Positions 9,444 to 17,457 of a stretch of 64,000 bases of DNA are shown here, one piece after another. The DNA is taken from the NCBI RefSeq assembly GCF_000425465.1, contig NZ_AUDM01000010.1, positions 62,001 through 126,000 of the forward strand, in the 5' to 3' direction. Source of the DNA: Flavobacterium filum DSM 17961 (GTDB lineage Bacteria > Bacteroidota > Bacteroidia > Flavobacteriales > Flavobacteriaceae). Both the position numbers and the translations under genes were made by a program. The notes beneath the pieces were generated by a model. It made no database searches, was not told the origin of the DNA, and saw only the letters and a program-made list of their open reading frames with translations. Numbering within the stretch: position 1 is the first letter of the stretch; the number at the start of each line of letters is the position of its first letter.

Positions 9444-10805
9444 TTATTCAGAAAAATCTCCCTCTGCTCTTTTCAAAATAGCATCAGGTAATGCTTTTTT
9501 GGCTTTGGCACCCATTTTTTTCAATCGCTCCACACTACCAATAAGATTGCCTTTCCCTTCAACCAATTTACCCATGGCATTGCCGTATTCCGTTTTGGCC
9601 TCTTCCATTTTTTTACCAATTTTGATTAAATCCGAAACCAAACCTTCAAATTTATCATATAAAGCTCCGGCTTGACGGGCAATTTCCAACGCATTTTCTT
9701 GTTGCTTTTGGTTCGTCCACATGCTATCGATGGTTCGCAATGTGGCTAACAAAGTAGTTGGCGTAACGATGATAATATTTCGCTCAAATGCTTTGTTATA
9801 CAACGAATTATCCTCATTCAAAGCAATGGCAAAAGCAGATTCAATTGGAATAAAAAGCAACACAAAATCCGGACTTTCCATTTGATACAAATCGTGGTAA
9901 TTTTTATCACTCAATTGCTCCACATGACGTTTAATGGAATTGATATGATCTTTTAAAAAAGCTGTTTTTTGAGCATCATCTTCTTCATTCGCAAAACGTT
10001 CATACGCCGTTAGCGAAACTTTAGAATCCACAATCATTTTTTTGCCGTCGGGTAAATTAATCACCACATCAGGTTGAACACGATTGCCTTCTTCGGTTTG
10101 AAAACTTTGCTGCACTTCATATTCCCGCCCCTTTTCTAAACCGGATTTTTCAAGTACCCGTTCCAAAATTAATTCGCCCCAATTCCCTTGCATTTTACTA
10201 TCTCCTTTGAGAGCTTTGGTCAAATTGAGCGTTTCTTTGCTCATTTGCTCATTCATTTCTTTCAACCCAACAATTTGCTGACGAAGAGCGGCATGATAAT
10301 CAATACTTTCCTTGTGCGTATCTTCTACTTTCTTTTCAAAATGCTGAATTTTTTCCTGTAAAGGCGATAAAATAGTTTTGAGATTCTCTTTATTTTGCTC
10401 AGTGAACTTCACCGTTTTTTCTTCTAGAATTTTATTCGCTAAATTTTCAAATTCTTTGGTAAATTTTTCCTGCAATTCCTCTACTTCTTGTTTTTGTTCT
10501 TTATTGCGTTGCCAAAGATTTTCAAAATCGGCTTCTTTTTTGGTGAGTTGTAAGGATAAGGAATCTTTTTTACGACGAATTTCTTCTTTTTCTTTTCTTT
10601 CCAATTCTAAATTTTTGGTAAATTGATTCTGCTCTTCTTGAAAACGAATTTTCAGTTGGTCAATTTGGGATAATAATCCATTAATTCGTTCTTCTAATCC
10701 TGATTTTTCAGATTTGGATTGAGCGGTAAACAATAGTTTTCCTATATAAATTCCGATAGCTAAAGCAAGAATAAATACGACGGTAAAAATAATAATGTCT
10801 GACAT
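9444..10805 (-). CDS. rmuC: DNA recombination protein RmuC homologue
   Basis: The start is the ATG at 10805 (453 residues, MSDIIIFTVVFILALAIGIY), which places one membrane helix at residues 4-25. A long coiled coil follows (about 30-190, rich in E/K/Q), and then the conserved RmuC nuclease-like domain: GNWGELILERVLEKSGL, VQPDVVINLPDGKKMIVDSK and the SPDFVLLFIPIE segment. In E. coli RmuC limits inversions at short repeats; its biochemical activity is unsettled. Length fits the family. A weak hairpin (aaattgtgaat / attcactaattt on the minus strand, about 9410-9440) may end the transcript. Confidence 0.9.
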   Translation of the reverse strand: MSDIIIFTVVFILALAIGIYIGKLLFTAQSKSEKSGLEERINGLLSQIDQLKIRFQEEQNQFTKNLELERKEKEEIRRKKDSLSLQLTKKEADFENLWQRNKEQKQEVEELQEKFTKEFENLANKILEEKTVKFTEQNKENLKTILSPLQEKIQHFEKKVEDTHKESIDYHAALRQQIVGLKEMNEQMSKETLNLTKALKGDSKMQGNWGELILERVLEKSGLEKGREYEVQQSFQTEEGNRVQPDVVINLPDGKKMIVDSKVSLTAYERFANEEDDAQKTAFLKDHINSIKRHVEQLSDKNYHDLYQMESPDFVLLFIPIESAFAIALNEDNSLYNKAFERNIIIVTPTTLLATLRTIDSMWTNQKQQENALEIARQAGALYDKFEGLVSDLIKIGKKMEEAKTEYGNAMGKLVEGKGNLIGSVERLKKMGAKAKKALPDAILKRAEGDFSE

Positions 10806-10876
10806 TTGGCGATGATTTTTGAAAAGTAAAAATACACAAAAGTAAAGTACTTTCACAAAATCTTACTGGAATAAAA

Positions 10877-11119
10877 TTAGTTCACCATTTTCAGAAGAGC
10901 TAAAATAAAAAAAGTAAAAACCAAAATCAAATGCACAATCAACCATACTTTTTGCCAAGTTGGTCTTTCATTAAAAGGTTGTTTTTGGTCAAATGGATCA
11001 AATGCTAATGCAATTCCTAACATCATTCCGGCATCACCAAAGTTTTGAGAAAAAATAGCGTAATACAATCCGAACAAAACAAAACCGCCGTATAAAAATC
11101 TGTAAAATTTAGCATCCAT
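10877..11119 (-). CDS. Small membrane protein, unknown function
   Basis: The product is 80 residues with about three hydrophobic stretches: YRFLYGGFVLFGLYYAIF, GDAGMMLGIALAF and VWLIVHLILVFTFFILALL. A short polar link (DPFDQKQPFNERPTWQK) sits between the second and third. I do not recognise the family; small proteins of this layout are common beside housekeeping genes in Flavobacteriaceae. It lies 71 bp upstream of rmuC on the same strand and may be transcribed with it. Confidence 0.6.
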   Translation of the reverse strand: MDAKFYRFLYGGFVLFGLYYAIFSQNFGDAGMMLGIALAFDPFDQKQPFNERPTWQKVWLIVHLILVFTFFILALLKMVN

Positions 11120-11201
11120 ACTCTACTCATTTTAAGTTTGTTAATAAGTAGAGTTTCAATTTATTTTGTTACTTGAACGAATGTAAAGAAATGGTTAAAT
11201 C

Positions 11202-11972
11202 TCAAATGATAACAAATTTCCCTATGGTTGCATCAAATTGAATATGTTCATTATTAAATAGCGAAGAAAAAACACCTTTAGAAATTAAATTACACGGTTG
11301 ATCTTGTATGATGGTTTTTCCATTCATCACAATCATTTCATCACTCAATTGAATGGCTAAATCTATATCGTGAGTAGAAAATAAAATGCATTTTTGTGTT
11401 TCGGTGGTTAATTTTTTTAAGAGCTTAAATAGTGAAACTTTGTGCAATAAATCCAAATGCGTTGTAGGTTCGTCTAAAACAATCAACGGTGTGTCTTGTG
11501 CTAATGCTCTGGCTATTAAAACTTTTTGCAACTGACCGTCACTGATTTCATTATGTTTTTGATGGATTAAATGATAAATTTCGGTTAATGCAATGGCTTT
11601 GTCAATTTGGATTTTATCTTCGTCTGTCAATTTTCCCAGCCAATTGGTGTAGGGCTGTCTTCCCAAAGCAATTAATTCATAAACGGTCAAATTGCTTGGT
11701 GGTAATTTTTCGGTTAACACCACACTGATTTGTTGAGCCAAATCTAAGGACTCAAAAGATTCGATTGATTTTTCATTTAGCGAAACCGTTCCTGAAAGTG
11801 GTTTCTGAATTCCGGTTAGCGTTCGCAATAAAGTTGATTTTCCAATACCGTTGGCTCCTACCAAACCAATTAATTTTCCGGGTTCTAATTGAATAGTAAC
11901 GTCTGAAGCAATTATTTTGGTAGTTGCTTTTGAGTTGTAACCGATGGAGAGGTTTTGGGTTTGGAGGATCAT
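11202..11972 (-). CDS. btuD: ABC transporter ATPase, cobalamin/iron-chelate type (BtuD-like)
   Basis: The product is 256 residues. Walker A is GANGIGKS (39-46), the signature is ISDGQLQKVLIARA (a variant of LSGGQ), and Walker B is LIVLDEPTTHLDL, followed by the H-loop FSTHDID. This is the FecE/BtuD/HmuV class that powers FecCD-type permeases. It is the last gene of btuF-higB-higA-btuC-btuD. The B12 assignment comes from the neighbouring cobalamin riboswitch with btuB and a btuG-like gene, not from the ATPase itself; a siderophore or heme substrate is the alternative. Confidence 0.8.
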   Translation of the reverse strand: MILQTQNLSIGYNSKATTKIIASDVTIQLEPGKLIGLVGANGIGKSTLLRTLTGIQKPLSGTVSLNEKSIESFESLDLAQQISVVLTEKLPPSNLTVYELIALGRQPYTNWLGKLTDEDKIQIDKAIALTEIYHLIHQKHNEISDGQLQKVLIARALAQDTPLIVLDEPTTHLDLLHKVSLFKLLKKLTTETQKCILFSTHDIDLAIQLSDEMIVMNGKTIIQDQPCNLISKGVFSSLFNNEHIQFDATIGKFVII

Positions 11973-11980
11973 AATTTGAG

Positions 11981-12012
11981 GTGCTGAGTTGCTGAGATAC
12001 TGAGTTACTGAG
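11981..12012. repeat. Four tandem octamers ending in ctgag
   Basis: The spacer between btuC and btuD is made of gtgctgag, ttgctgag, atactgag and ttactgag in direct tandem. It looks like simple-sequence expansion. If expressed it lies in the untranslated gap of the operon, so copy-number changes would alter the btuC-btuD spacing. Confidence 0.75.
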
Positions 12013-12018
12013 TTTTTT

Positions 12019-13032
12019 TTAAATCATTAAATTCCGTTTTCTGACTAAAAGCCAAACCACAACCGGAGCTCCAACCATAGAAGTAATGGCATTGATAGGT
12101 AACGTATAATCACTTCCGGGAAGTTGGGCGATGCAATCGCAAACCAACATCAAAATGGCTCCGATTAGCAAGGTACTCCAAAATAATATAAAATGATTAC
12201 TGGTTTGAAAAAGCAATTTAGCCAAATGCGGAACAGCCAATCCGACAAAAGCAATGGGTCCGGCAAAAGCAGTGATGCTTCCGGCTAAAATACTGGTGGC
12301 AAATATGATAATTAATCGCGTTTTTTTGAAATTTAGTCCGAGACTTTTGGCATAATTTTCTCCTAGTAACAATGCGTTCAAAGGTTTAATGCCGAAAATA
12401 CTCAACATTAATCCTAAAACGCAACAAATGGCTAAAATTAAGATGGAACTCCAAGGTAAATTAGCCAAACTTCCCATAGACCAAAAGGTGAATTTTTGCA
12501 GTTCTTGAGCGGTGCTAAAATAACTCAACACACTCACAATAGCACTGGTGAAACTTCCAAACATAAGTCCAACAATTAATATTGCCATCGTGTCACGTAA
12601 TTTTTGGGAAACGACTAAAACCGCCAATAAAACTAAAAAACTTCCCAACGAAGAAGCCAAAACAATTCCGTAATCGGAAACTAAAAAAGAGGGCAAAAAT
12701 CCGGCTCCCATAATTACAAAAGCAACACCGAGACTTGAACCCGAACTTAATCCGAGTACATAAGGTCCGGCAAGCGGATTTCTAAATAAGGTTTGCATTA
12801 ACAAACCCGAAATCGATAAACCCATTCCCACTAAAATGGCTGTGATGGCTTTTGGTAAGCGGAAATTCCACAGTATGATTTCCCAAGAAGTTTTGATTTC
12901 GTTACCAAGGATGGAATTAAAAATTTCGCTTGTTGGAATAGAAACGGAACCTAAACTTAAATTAAGCAAAAACGTTCCGATTAAAGCGAAAGATAAAAAA
13001 AGGAATAGTATTTTATTTTTTTGAGTTGGCAA
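12019..13032 (-). CDS. btuC: FecCD-family ABC transporter permease (BtuC-like)
   Basis: The product is 337 residues with about ten hydrophobic helices, typical of the FecCD family. Recognisable pieces are WNFRLPKAITAILVGMGLSISGLLMQTLFRNPLAGPYVLG-type sequence near residues 55-95, and the ATPase-contact and late regions GPIAFVGLAVPHLAK and LPINAITSMVGAPVVVWLLV. It should form the inner-membrane channel for the substrate delivered by the downstream-bound lipoprotein BtuF. It lies 49 bp after higA and 46 bp before btuD, so it is in the same transcription unit. Confidence 0.85.
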   Translation of the reverse strand: MPTQKNKILFLFLSFALIGTFLLNLSLGSVSIPTSEIFNSILGNEIKTSWEIILWNFRLPKAITAILVGMGLSISGLLMQTLFRNPLAGPYVLGLSSGSSLGVAFVIMGAGFLPSFLVSDYGIVLASSLGSFLVLLAVLVVSQKLRDTMAILIVGLMFGSFTSAIVSVLSYFSTAQELQKFTFWSMGSLANLPWSSILILAICCVLGLMLSIFGIKPLNALLLGENYAKSLGLNFKKTRLIIIFATSILAGSITAFAGPIAFVGLAVPHLAKLLFQTSNHFILFWSTLLIGAILMLVCDCIAQLPGSDYTLPINAITSMVGAPVVVWLLVRKRNLMI

Positions 13033-13081
13033 TTTTTTGAACCGTTAATAGGATGATGTTGAGAAATTAAAAACTAAATAA

Positions 13082-13438
13082 TCAATATTTTTGAATCAAA
13101 ACTTCGGTTGGAATTCGGAGTTTTTCGCTAAGACTCCTCACCATTTCTATCGTTAATTTTCGTTTTTTATTTAAAATTTCACTCACTCGGCTATTGAAAC
13201 CAACAGCTTCCGCTAAATCTTTTTGTTTCATACCAAGTTGATCCATTCTAAATTTTATGGCTTCAATAGGATCCGGCATTTCTATTGGGAAATGTTTTGA
13301 TTCATATTTTTCAATTAAAATAGACAGAATTTCAAGCTCATCACCTTCTTTTGAATTAGGTTTTGCATCAAAAATTTCCTCTAATCGCTCTAAAGCGAAT
13401 TGATAATCTTGTTCTGTTTTTACAGGTTTTATGTTCAT
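13082..13438 (-). CDS. higA: HigA-type XRE antitoxin
   Basis: The start is the ATG at 13438 (118 residues, MNIKPVKTEQDYQFALERLE), matching the usual HigA N-terminus and falling 1 bp after the higB stop; longer readings would overlap higB. The second half is a Cro/C1-type helix-turn-helix (MDQLGMKQKDLAEAVGFNSRVSEILNKKRKLT). It should neutralise the upstream toxin and repress the module. The toxin-first order is the hallmark of HigBA. The pair sits between btuF and btuC on the same strand. Confidence 0.88.
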   Translation of the reverse strand: MNIKPVKTEQDYQFALERLEEIFDAKPNSKEGDELEILSILIEKYESKHFPIEMPDPIEAIKFRMDQLGMKQKDLAEAVGFNSRVSEILNKKRKLTIEMVRSLSEKLRIPTEVLIQKY

Positions 13439-13439
13439 C

Positions 13440-13733
13440 TTAAATGTTTTTTGCATCAATTTTATCATATTCGGCATGTGTTCCAACAAATCGAATCCAA
13501 GCCATTTGATAATGAAGATTAAATTTCACAATTACTCTATATTTATTTCCTTTAATATTGAAAACTACACGATTGTCAACCAATATACTTGCATTGGGAT
13601 ACTCATTTTTAAGTTCATTATAGTTTTCCCAATTGGCATTTTCAACCTCTTGAAACCATGTTTTTAAAGCTTGTTCTGCATCAGCATGATTTTCCCAAAA
13701 TGATCGTAATGTTTTTCTCGATATTATCCTCAT
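13440..13733 (-). CDS. higB: HigB-type mRNA interferase toxin
   Basis: The product is 97 residues, normal for HigB (RelE superfamily). It starts MRIISRKTLRSFWENHADAE, and the conserved core reads VVFNIKGNKYRVIVKFN, then MAWIRFVGTHAEYDKID, as in HigB toxins that cleave mRNA on the ribosome. Lys and Arg in the core and the terminal His/Tyr region are present, so it looks intact. The gap to higA is 1 bp. The module lies 43 bp after btuF, inside a transporter operon, which is unusual. Confidence 0.88.
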   Translation of the reverse strand: MRIISRKTLRSFWENHADAEQALKTWFQEVENANWENYNELKNEYPNASILVDNRVVFNIKGNKYRVIVKFNLHYQMAWIRFVGTHAEYDKIDAKNI

Positions 13734-13776
13734 GGCTTACAAAATTACATAATTTTTACCAAAATGGTAACTTTTT

Positions 13777-14907
13777 TTATTTCAATTTCTCGAAAAAGTA
13801 CAATTCATAATCCTTCATTACATCCGGATGCAGAATTTTGATTAAATCTTTTAATACTAAATCCGGGCGGTTAGAGGCTAATTCGTAGTAAATAATTCCG
13901 CCGGTTTTTCCCTTTTTGGAACTGAACGAATAGACATTTTTGTTTTGAACGGCTTTAAAATGTTTGTAGTTGGGATTGGCTTTTTCGAGTTGTTCAAAGG
14001 AAGTGAATTGCCCGGGACCAATCCAAAAATCGGCATTTTGAGCGGTTTCAAAAACAGTTTCAAAGGAAAGAGATAAACTTCCGGTTCCTTCGGTAGCTGC
14101 CCAAAGATAATTCCCACCGGCATTATCTAGAAATTGTGCTGCCCAACTTTTCCCTTGTGGCAAATACCACTGGTCTTGGTAAACTGAACCACTGAAAATG
14201 GTTGGCTTATTGGAAACATTCTGCACTAATTCTTTGGCTTGAATATAATCTTTTTCGATGGTTTTGAATACTTGATCTGCTTTTTCTTCAAGTCCGAATA
14301 AAGCTCCAAACAATTGAATCCATTCGGCACGACCAAGCGGATGCTGCTCTGTCCAATCGCCATTGTAAAGAATTTTTAGTCCGTTTTGTTGTAAATTGTC
14401 ATAGGTTTTCTTTTCGCCATCTACGCCAAAACCGATAATAACATCAGGTTGCATATCGAGTAAAACTTCGGTGTTTAAACTTTGATTGGTGCCGATTTCA
14501 CGGATTTTTCCGGTTTCGATTAAGGTTCTCGTTTTTTCGGAAGAAATATAATCAGTGTTGGGAAAAGCAATCAACTTGTCTTCAACTCCTAATAATTCTA
14601 ATGCCGGAATGTGTGTAGTTGAAGTCACTACAATGGATTGTATAGGAACTTGAATTGAAGCATATTTTTGTAAACTATCCGGAATGATAGCATTTTCTTT
14701 ATATAAAACATAAGTATAATTTTTATCGGATGTTGGCCACGGATTGGAAACAGTTACGATGGAAAAATCGTCCTGCTTTTGAATGGAAAGTCCGCTGGCG
14801 TAACGAATGTAATTTTCTTGAGATTGGATTTCTTTTTTGTTTTTCTCTTTTTGCTGACAAGAAATAAAGAAGAAAGAAATGAGTAAAAGTAAAATGTATT
14901 TTTTCAT
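13777..14907 (-). CDS. btuF: Substrate-binding lipoprotein of the cobalamin-type ABC transporter (BtuF-like)
   Basis: The ATG at 14907 (376 residues) gives a lipoprotein signal MKKYILLLLISFFFIS before Cys. The body is a helical-backbone binding protein of the BtuF/FepB cluster: VPIQSIVVTSTTHIPALELLG and LNTEVLLDMQPDVIIGF in the first lobe, then a long helix (DQVFKTIEKDYIQAKELVQ), then ADFWIGPGQF in the second. It is longer than E. coli BtuF (about 266), as is usual for Bacteroidetes versions. It is first in the operon with higBA, btuC and btuD. B12 is inferred from the riboswitch-controlled receptor nearby; iron-siderophore cannot be excluded. Confidence 0.82.
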   Translation of the reverse strand: MKKYILLLLISFFFISCQQKEKNKKEIQSQENYIRYASGLSIQKQDDFSIVTVSNPWPTSDKNYTYVLYKENAIIPDSLQKYASIQVPIQSIVVTSTTHIPALELLGVEDKLIAFPNTDYISSEKTRTLIETGKIREIGTNQSLNTEVLLDMQPDVIIGFGVDGEKKTYDNLQQNGLKILYNGDWTEQHPLGRAEWIQLFGALFGLEEKADQVFKTIEKDYIQAKELVQNVSNKPTIFSGSVYQDQWYLPQGKSWAAQFLDNAGGNYLWAATEGTGSLSLSFETVFETAQNADFWIGPGQFTSFEQLEKANPNYKHFKAVQNKNVYSFSSKKGKTGGIIYYELASNRPDLVLKDLIKILHPDVMKDYELYFFEKLK

Positions 14908-14993
14908 TGACTGCTTTTTTGCAAAGGTAACGGTTTGTAACAAATGTTATCGTGGGAAAAAAATTGACTATTTACTTTTACAGAAAAAATATA

Positions 14994-15107
14994 ATGCGAG
15001 ATTCCAATTTATTTATGTATATCGTTGGAGGAATTATTTTGCTTCATTTTGTAGTGGGTTTTATTTGGTTGTGGATGAAGATGAATAAGAAAAATGACGA
15101 ATCTTAA
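14994..15107 (+). CDS. Candidate 37-residue single-span membrane protein
   Basis: The frame runs from an ATG at 14994 to TAA at 15105-15107. It encodes a short polar start (MRDSNLF), one hydrophobic span (YIVGGIILLHFVVGFIWLW), then a basic and polar tail (MKMNKKNDES). This positive-inside layout is what a genuine small membrane protein would have. It lies between the divergent btuF and the riboswitch-btuB unit. I do not recognise a family and there is no clear ribosome-binding site, which is normal for Flavobacteria. Chance occurrence is possible in AT-rich DNA. Confidence 0.5.
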   Translation: MRDSNLFMYIVGGIILLHFVVGFIWLWMKMNKKNDES

Positions 15108-15135
15108 GTCAAATTTTCTTTGAAGCACGCTCTCC

Positions 15136-15277
15136 TAGCCCGGATTGTAACGGAAAGCTTTTTTTGAAAAAGCAAATTAGTTTTGTTGGTTTGGCAAAGC
15201 AACCTTGGGAGCTCTTGCCAAACCTTACAAAACTTTTGCTTTGAAAAAAAACTTGTAGTGAAAAGCCGGAATAGCTT
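15136..15277. repeat. Long imperfect palindrome (about 140 bp)
   Basis: The inner arms 15170-15197 and 15215-15241 (both containing ggtttggcaa or its complement) match over about 27 bases with three or so mismatches. Outer arms 15137-15169 and 15241-15276 pair more loosely (agcccgg ... ccggaatagct). The central loop is 15198-15214. As RNA it would form one long hairpin. It sits just after the 37-codon ORF and just before the cobalamin riboswitch. It may be a dispersed palindromic repeat or a structured RNA; the annotated-looking minus-strand frame over it is a by-product of the symmetry. Confidence 0.7.
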
Positions 15278-15312
15278 CTGAAAAAAATTAAGAATTGTTT
15301 ACTTAAAATGTT

Positions 15313-15320
15313 TACTTTTG
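15313..15320 (+). promoter_or_regulatory. Probable -7 element (TActTTTG) for the riboswitch-btuB transcript
   Basis: The octamer tacttttg matches the Bacteroidetes -7 consensus TAnnTTTG and would start transcription just before the riboswitch. A TTG at 15295-15297 is only 15 bases upstream (consensus about 19), so the -33 part is weak. Confidence 0.5.
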
Positions 15321-15327
15321 GCAAGTA

Positions 15328-15584
15328 TTTTGGTTGCAACGCCTTTTTTGGGCCGAGCATTAAAAGGGAATCAGGTGAAGATTGGAGATTGTTGATTGGA
15401 AATTGTTGATTTTAGAACTGTTCTGAAATCGAAAGTCAAAAATCAAAAATCGTTAATTAAAATCCTGAGCTGTACCCGCAACTGTGAGCTAATTAGCTTG
15501 TTGTTATCTTTCATGCCATTGTTCGCCTAGGCGAATGAGAAGGCCAACAACAAGACGCAAGCCAGGAGACCTGCCAAGTGCTTA
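15328..15584 (+). ncRNA. Cobalamin riboswitch
   Basis: The conserved blocks are in order: the aaaagggaatcaggtg element (15362-15377), then atcctgagctgtacccgcaa running into actgtga (15462-15487), and the B12 box agccaggagacctgcc (15560-15575). In the Rfam cobalamin family only a few bases lie between ggtg and tcc. Here about 80 bases intervene (15380-15460) and themselves fold as a hairpin (gattttagaac / gttctgaaatc at 15408-15430, extended by imperfect pairing). A small stem (aacctt / aaggtt, 15595-15614) just before the btuB start may be part of the expression platform. It should reduce btuB-btuG expression when cobalamin is abundant. Confidence 0.92.
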
Positions 15585-15618
15585 ACAATTATCGAACCTT
15601 CGGGAAGAAAGGTTTTGG

Positions 15619-17457
15619 ATGAGTATGACTTGGAAATTTCTCTTTTGTGGCTTGGCTTTGTTGCTGTTTCAATTTGTTTTGGGACAGAACGACTCGATTG
15701 TGCGTTTGCAGGAAGTGGTGGTTTCTGACTCGAAATTGCGAAAGTTTTCAGATGCTCAACAAGTTGTGTTTTTGAACGACAGTATTTTATTGAAAAACAA
15801 CGGCTCGTTCACCAATTTGCTTCTTCTTCACTCGACTATTTATTTTAAAGAAAATGGTGCCGGAATGGTTGCTTCGCCCTCGTTTAGAGGAACTACGGCT
15901 CAGCAAACTGCGGTGATTTGGAATGGTATCAATATTAATTCGCAACTCAACGGCCAGACTGATTTTAATACGATCAATGCCACCGATTTTAATTCGATTG
16001 GCATTCGTTCCGGTGGTGGTAGCGTTTTGTATGGTAGCGGAGCAGTTGGCGGAAGTATTCATTTGAACAATTTGTTGATGTTTAACACTGAAATTGAACA
16101 TGAATTTAGATCGAATTATGGTAGTTTTAATACGCTTGGTCTAAATTATAATGTGAAAGGCGGTTCGGAAAAATGGGCTTTTCAAGTTGGTATTACGAGA
16201 AATAGTTCTGATAATGATTATGAGTACATAGGTAGAAATAGGAAAAATGAAAACGGTGAATATTATAATCAAAGTCTGAATTTTTCTGCCGGATATAAAA
16301 TCAATGAAAATAATTTTTTAAAGTTTTATAGTCTTTTGTTTGACGGCGAAAGGCATTTTTCGGGCACAATCACGGTGACTTCTAAAAACAAATACCAAGA
16401 TTTTACTACGAGAAACATGCTGGAATGGGTAAGTTTCAGAAACAAATTTACTTCTAAACTGAAGTTGGCCTATTTGACTGAAGAATACAACTATTTTGAA
16501 AACAAAGACAATCCGTTTTTTACTTTCGGAAAAGTAAATACGCTCTTGGGGCGATATGATTTAAGCATTAAAGTTTCGGAAAAAATTGATCTTAATTCTG
16601 TTTTTGACATTAGTCAGAATCAAGGTGAAGGATCAGATATTGAATCGAAAAAAAGAACAATTGGAAGCGGTAGTCTTGTTTGGAAACATCAATTATCGGA
16701 GAAATGGAATTATGAATTAGGTATTCGGAATGAGATTTCGGATCGTTATGAAAGTCCACTTCTGTTTTCTGCAGGAACAAGATTGAATTTGAATGATTTT
16801 TATACTATAAAATTTAATGCTTCTAAAAACTATCGAATCCCCACTTTCAATGATTTGTATTGGCAAGGAAGCGGAAATGCTGAATTGAAACCGGAACACG
16901 CTTTGCAAGCAGAAATTGGGCAAGAATTCAACTACAAAAACACAAAACTTACTGTAACAGGATATTACGTCAAACTTCGCGATATGTTGCGATGGATTCC
17001 GAATTCATCCGGACTTTGGCAACCGCAAAACACGGACAAAGTGACCGTGTACGGTTTAGAAACGTTGTTAGAAAATAAATTGACTTTTGGCAATCATCAT
17101 TTTTCTTTGAACGCTTCGTATGCTTATACTATTTCGGAACGAGATGATTTAAAAAAACAGTTGATTTATGTTCCTATTCACAAAGCAAATGGTTCATTGG
17201 CTTATTCTTATCAAAAAATAACAGCTTATTTTCAAACGTTGTTTAATGGTGAAGTGTTTACTTCTTCTGATAATTTCTATAGTTTGGATTCCTATCATTT
17301 TTCAACTATTGGAGTCGATTATGATTTTGGGAAGAAAAACACCTATCGACTAGGTTTTCAGGTATTAAATCTCGAAAACACAAACTATCAAAACGTTGCT
17401 TCTCGCCCGATGCCGGGAAGACATTTTCAAGTGTATCTAACTTTAAATCTTAAATAA
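15619..17457 (+). CDS. btuB: TonB-dependent cobalamin receptor (BtuB-like)
   Basis: The product is 612 residues with a signal peptide ending near FVLGQ. The plug domain starts with LQEVVVSDSKL and includes the AVGGSIHLNN segment (about residues 140-155). The remainder is a 22-strand barrel pattern ending with the aromatic-rich GRHFQVYLTLNLK. Length equals E. coli BtuB (about 614). The substrate call comes from the cobalamin riboswitch directly upstream. A second ATG is two codons downstream (15625). The btuG-like gene begins at the base after its stop, so the two are translationally linked. Confidence 0.9.
   Translation: MSMTWKFLFCGLALLLFQFVLGQNDSIVRLQEVVVSDSKLRKFSDAQQVVFLNDSILLKNNGSFTNLLLLHSTIYFKENGAGMVASPSFRGTTAQQTAVIWNGININSQLNGQTDFNTINATDFNSIGIRSGGGSVLYGSGAVGGSIHLNNLLMFNTEIEHEFRSNYGSFNTLGLNYNVKGGSEKWAFQVGITRNSSDNDYEYIGRNRKNENGEYYNQSLNFSAGYKINENNFLKFYSLLFDGERHFSGTITVTSKNKYQDFTTRNMLEWVSFRNKFTSKLKLAYLTEEYNYFENKDNPFFTFGKVNTLLGRYDLSIKVSEKIDLNSVFDISQNQGEGSDIESKKRTIGSGSLVWKHQLSEKWNYELGIRNEISDRYESPLLFSAGTRLNLNDFYTIKFNASKNYRIPTFNDLYWQGSGNAELKPEHALQAEIGQEFNYKNTKLTVTGYYVKLRDMLRWIPNSSGLWQPQNTDKVTVYGLETLLENKLTFGNHHFSLNASYAYTISERDDLKKQLIYVPIHKANGSLAYSYQKITAYFQTLFNGEVFTSSDNFYSLDSYHFSTIGVDYDFGKKNTYRLGFQVLNLENTNYQNVASRPMPGRHFQVYLTLNLK

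Noticed and set aside
15109-15360. Minus-strand frame over the long palindrome
   Set aside because: It arises from the symmetric repeat and overlaps the promoter of the riboswitch; no family or signal fits.
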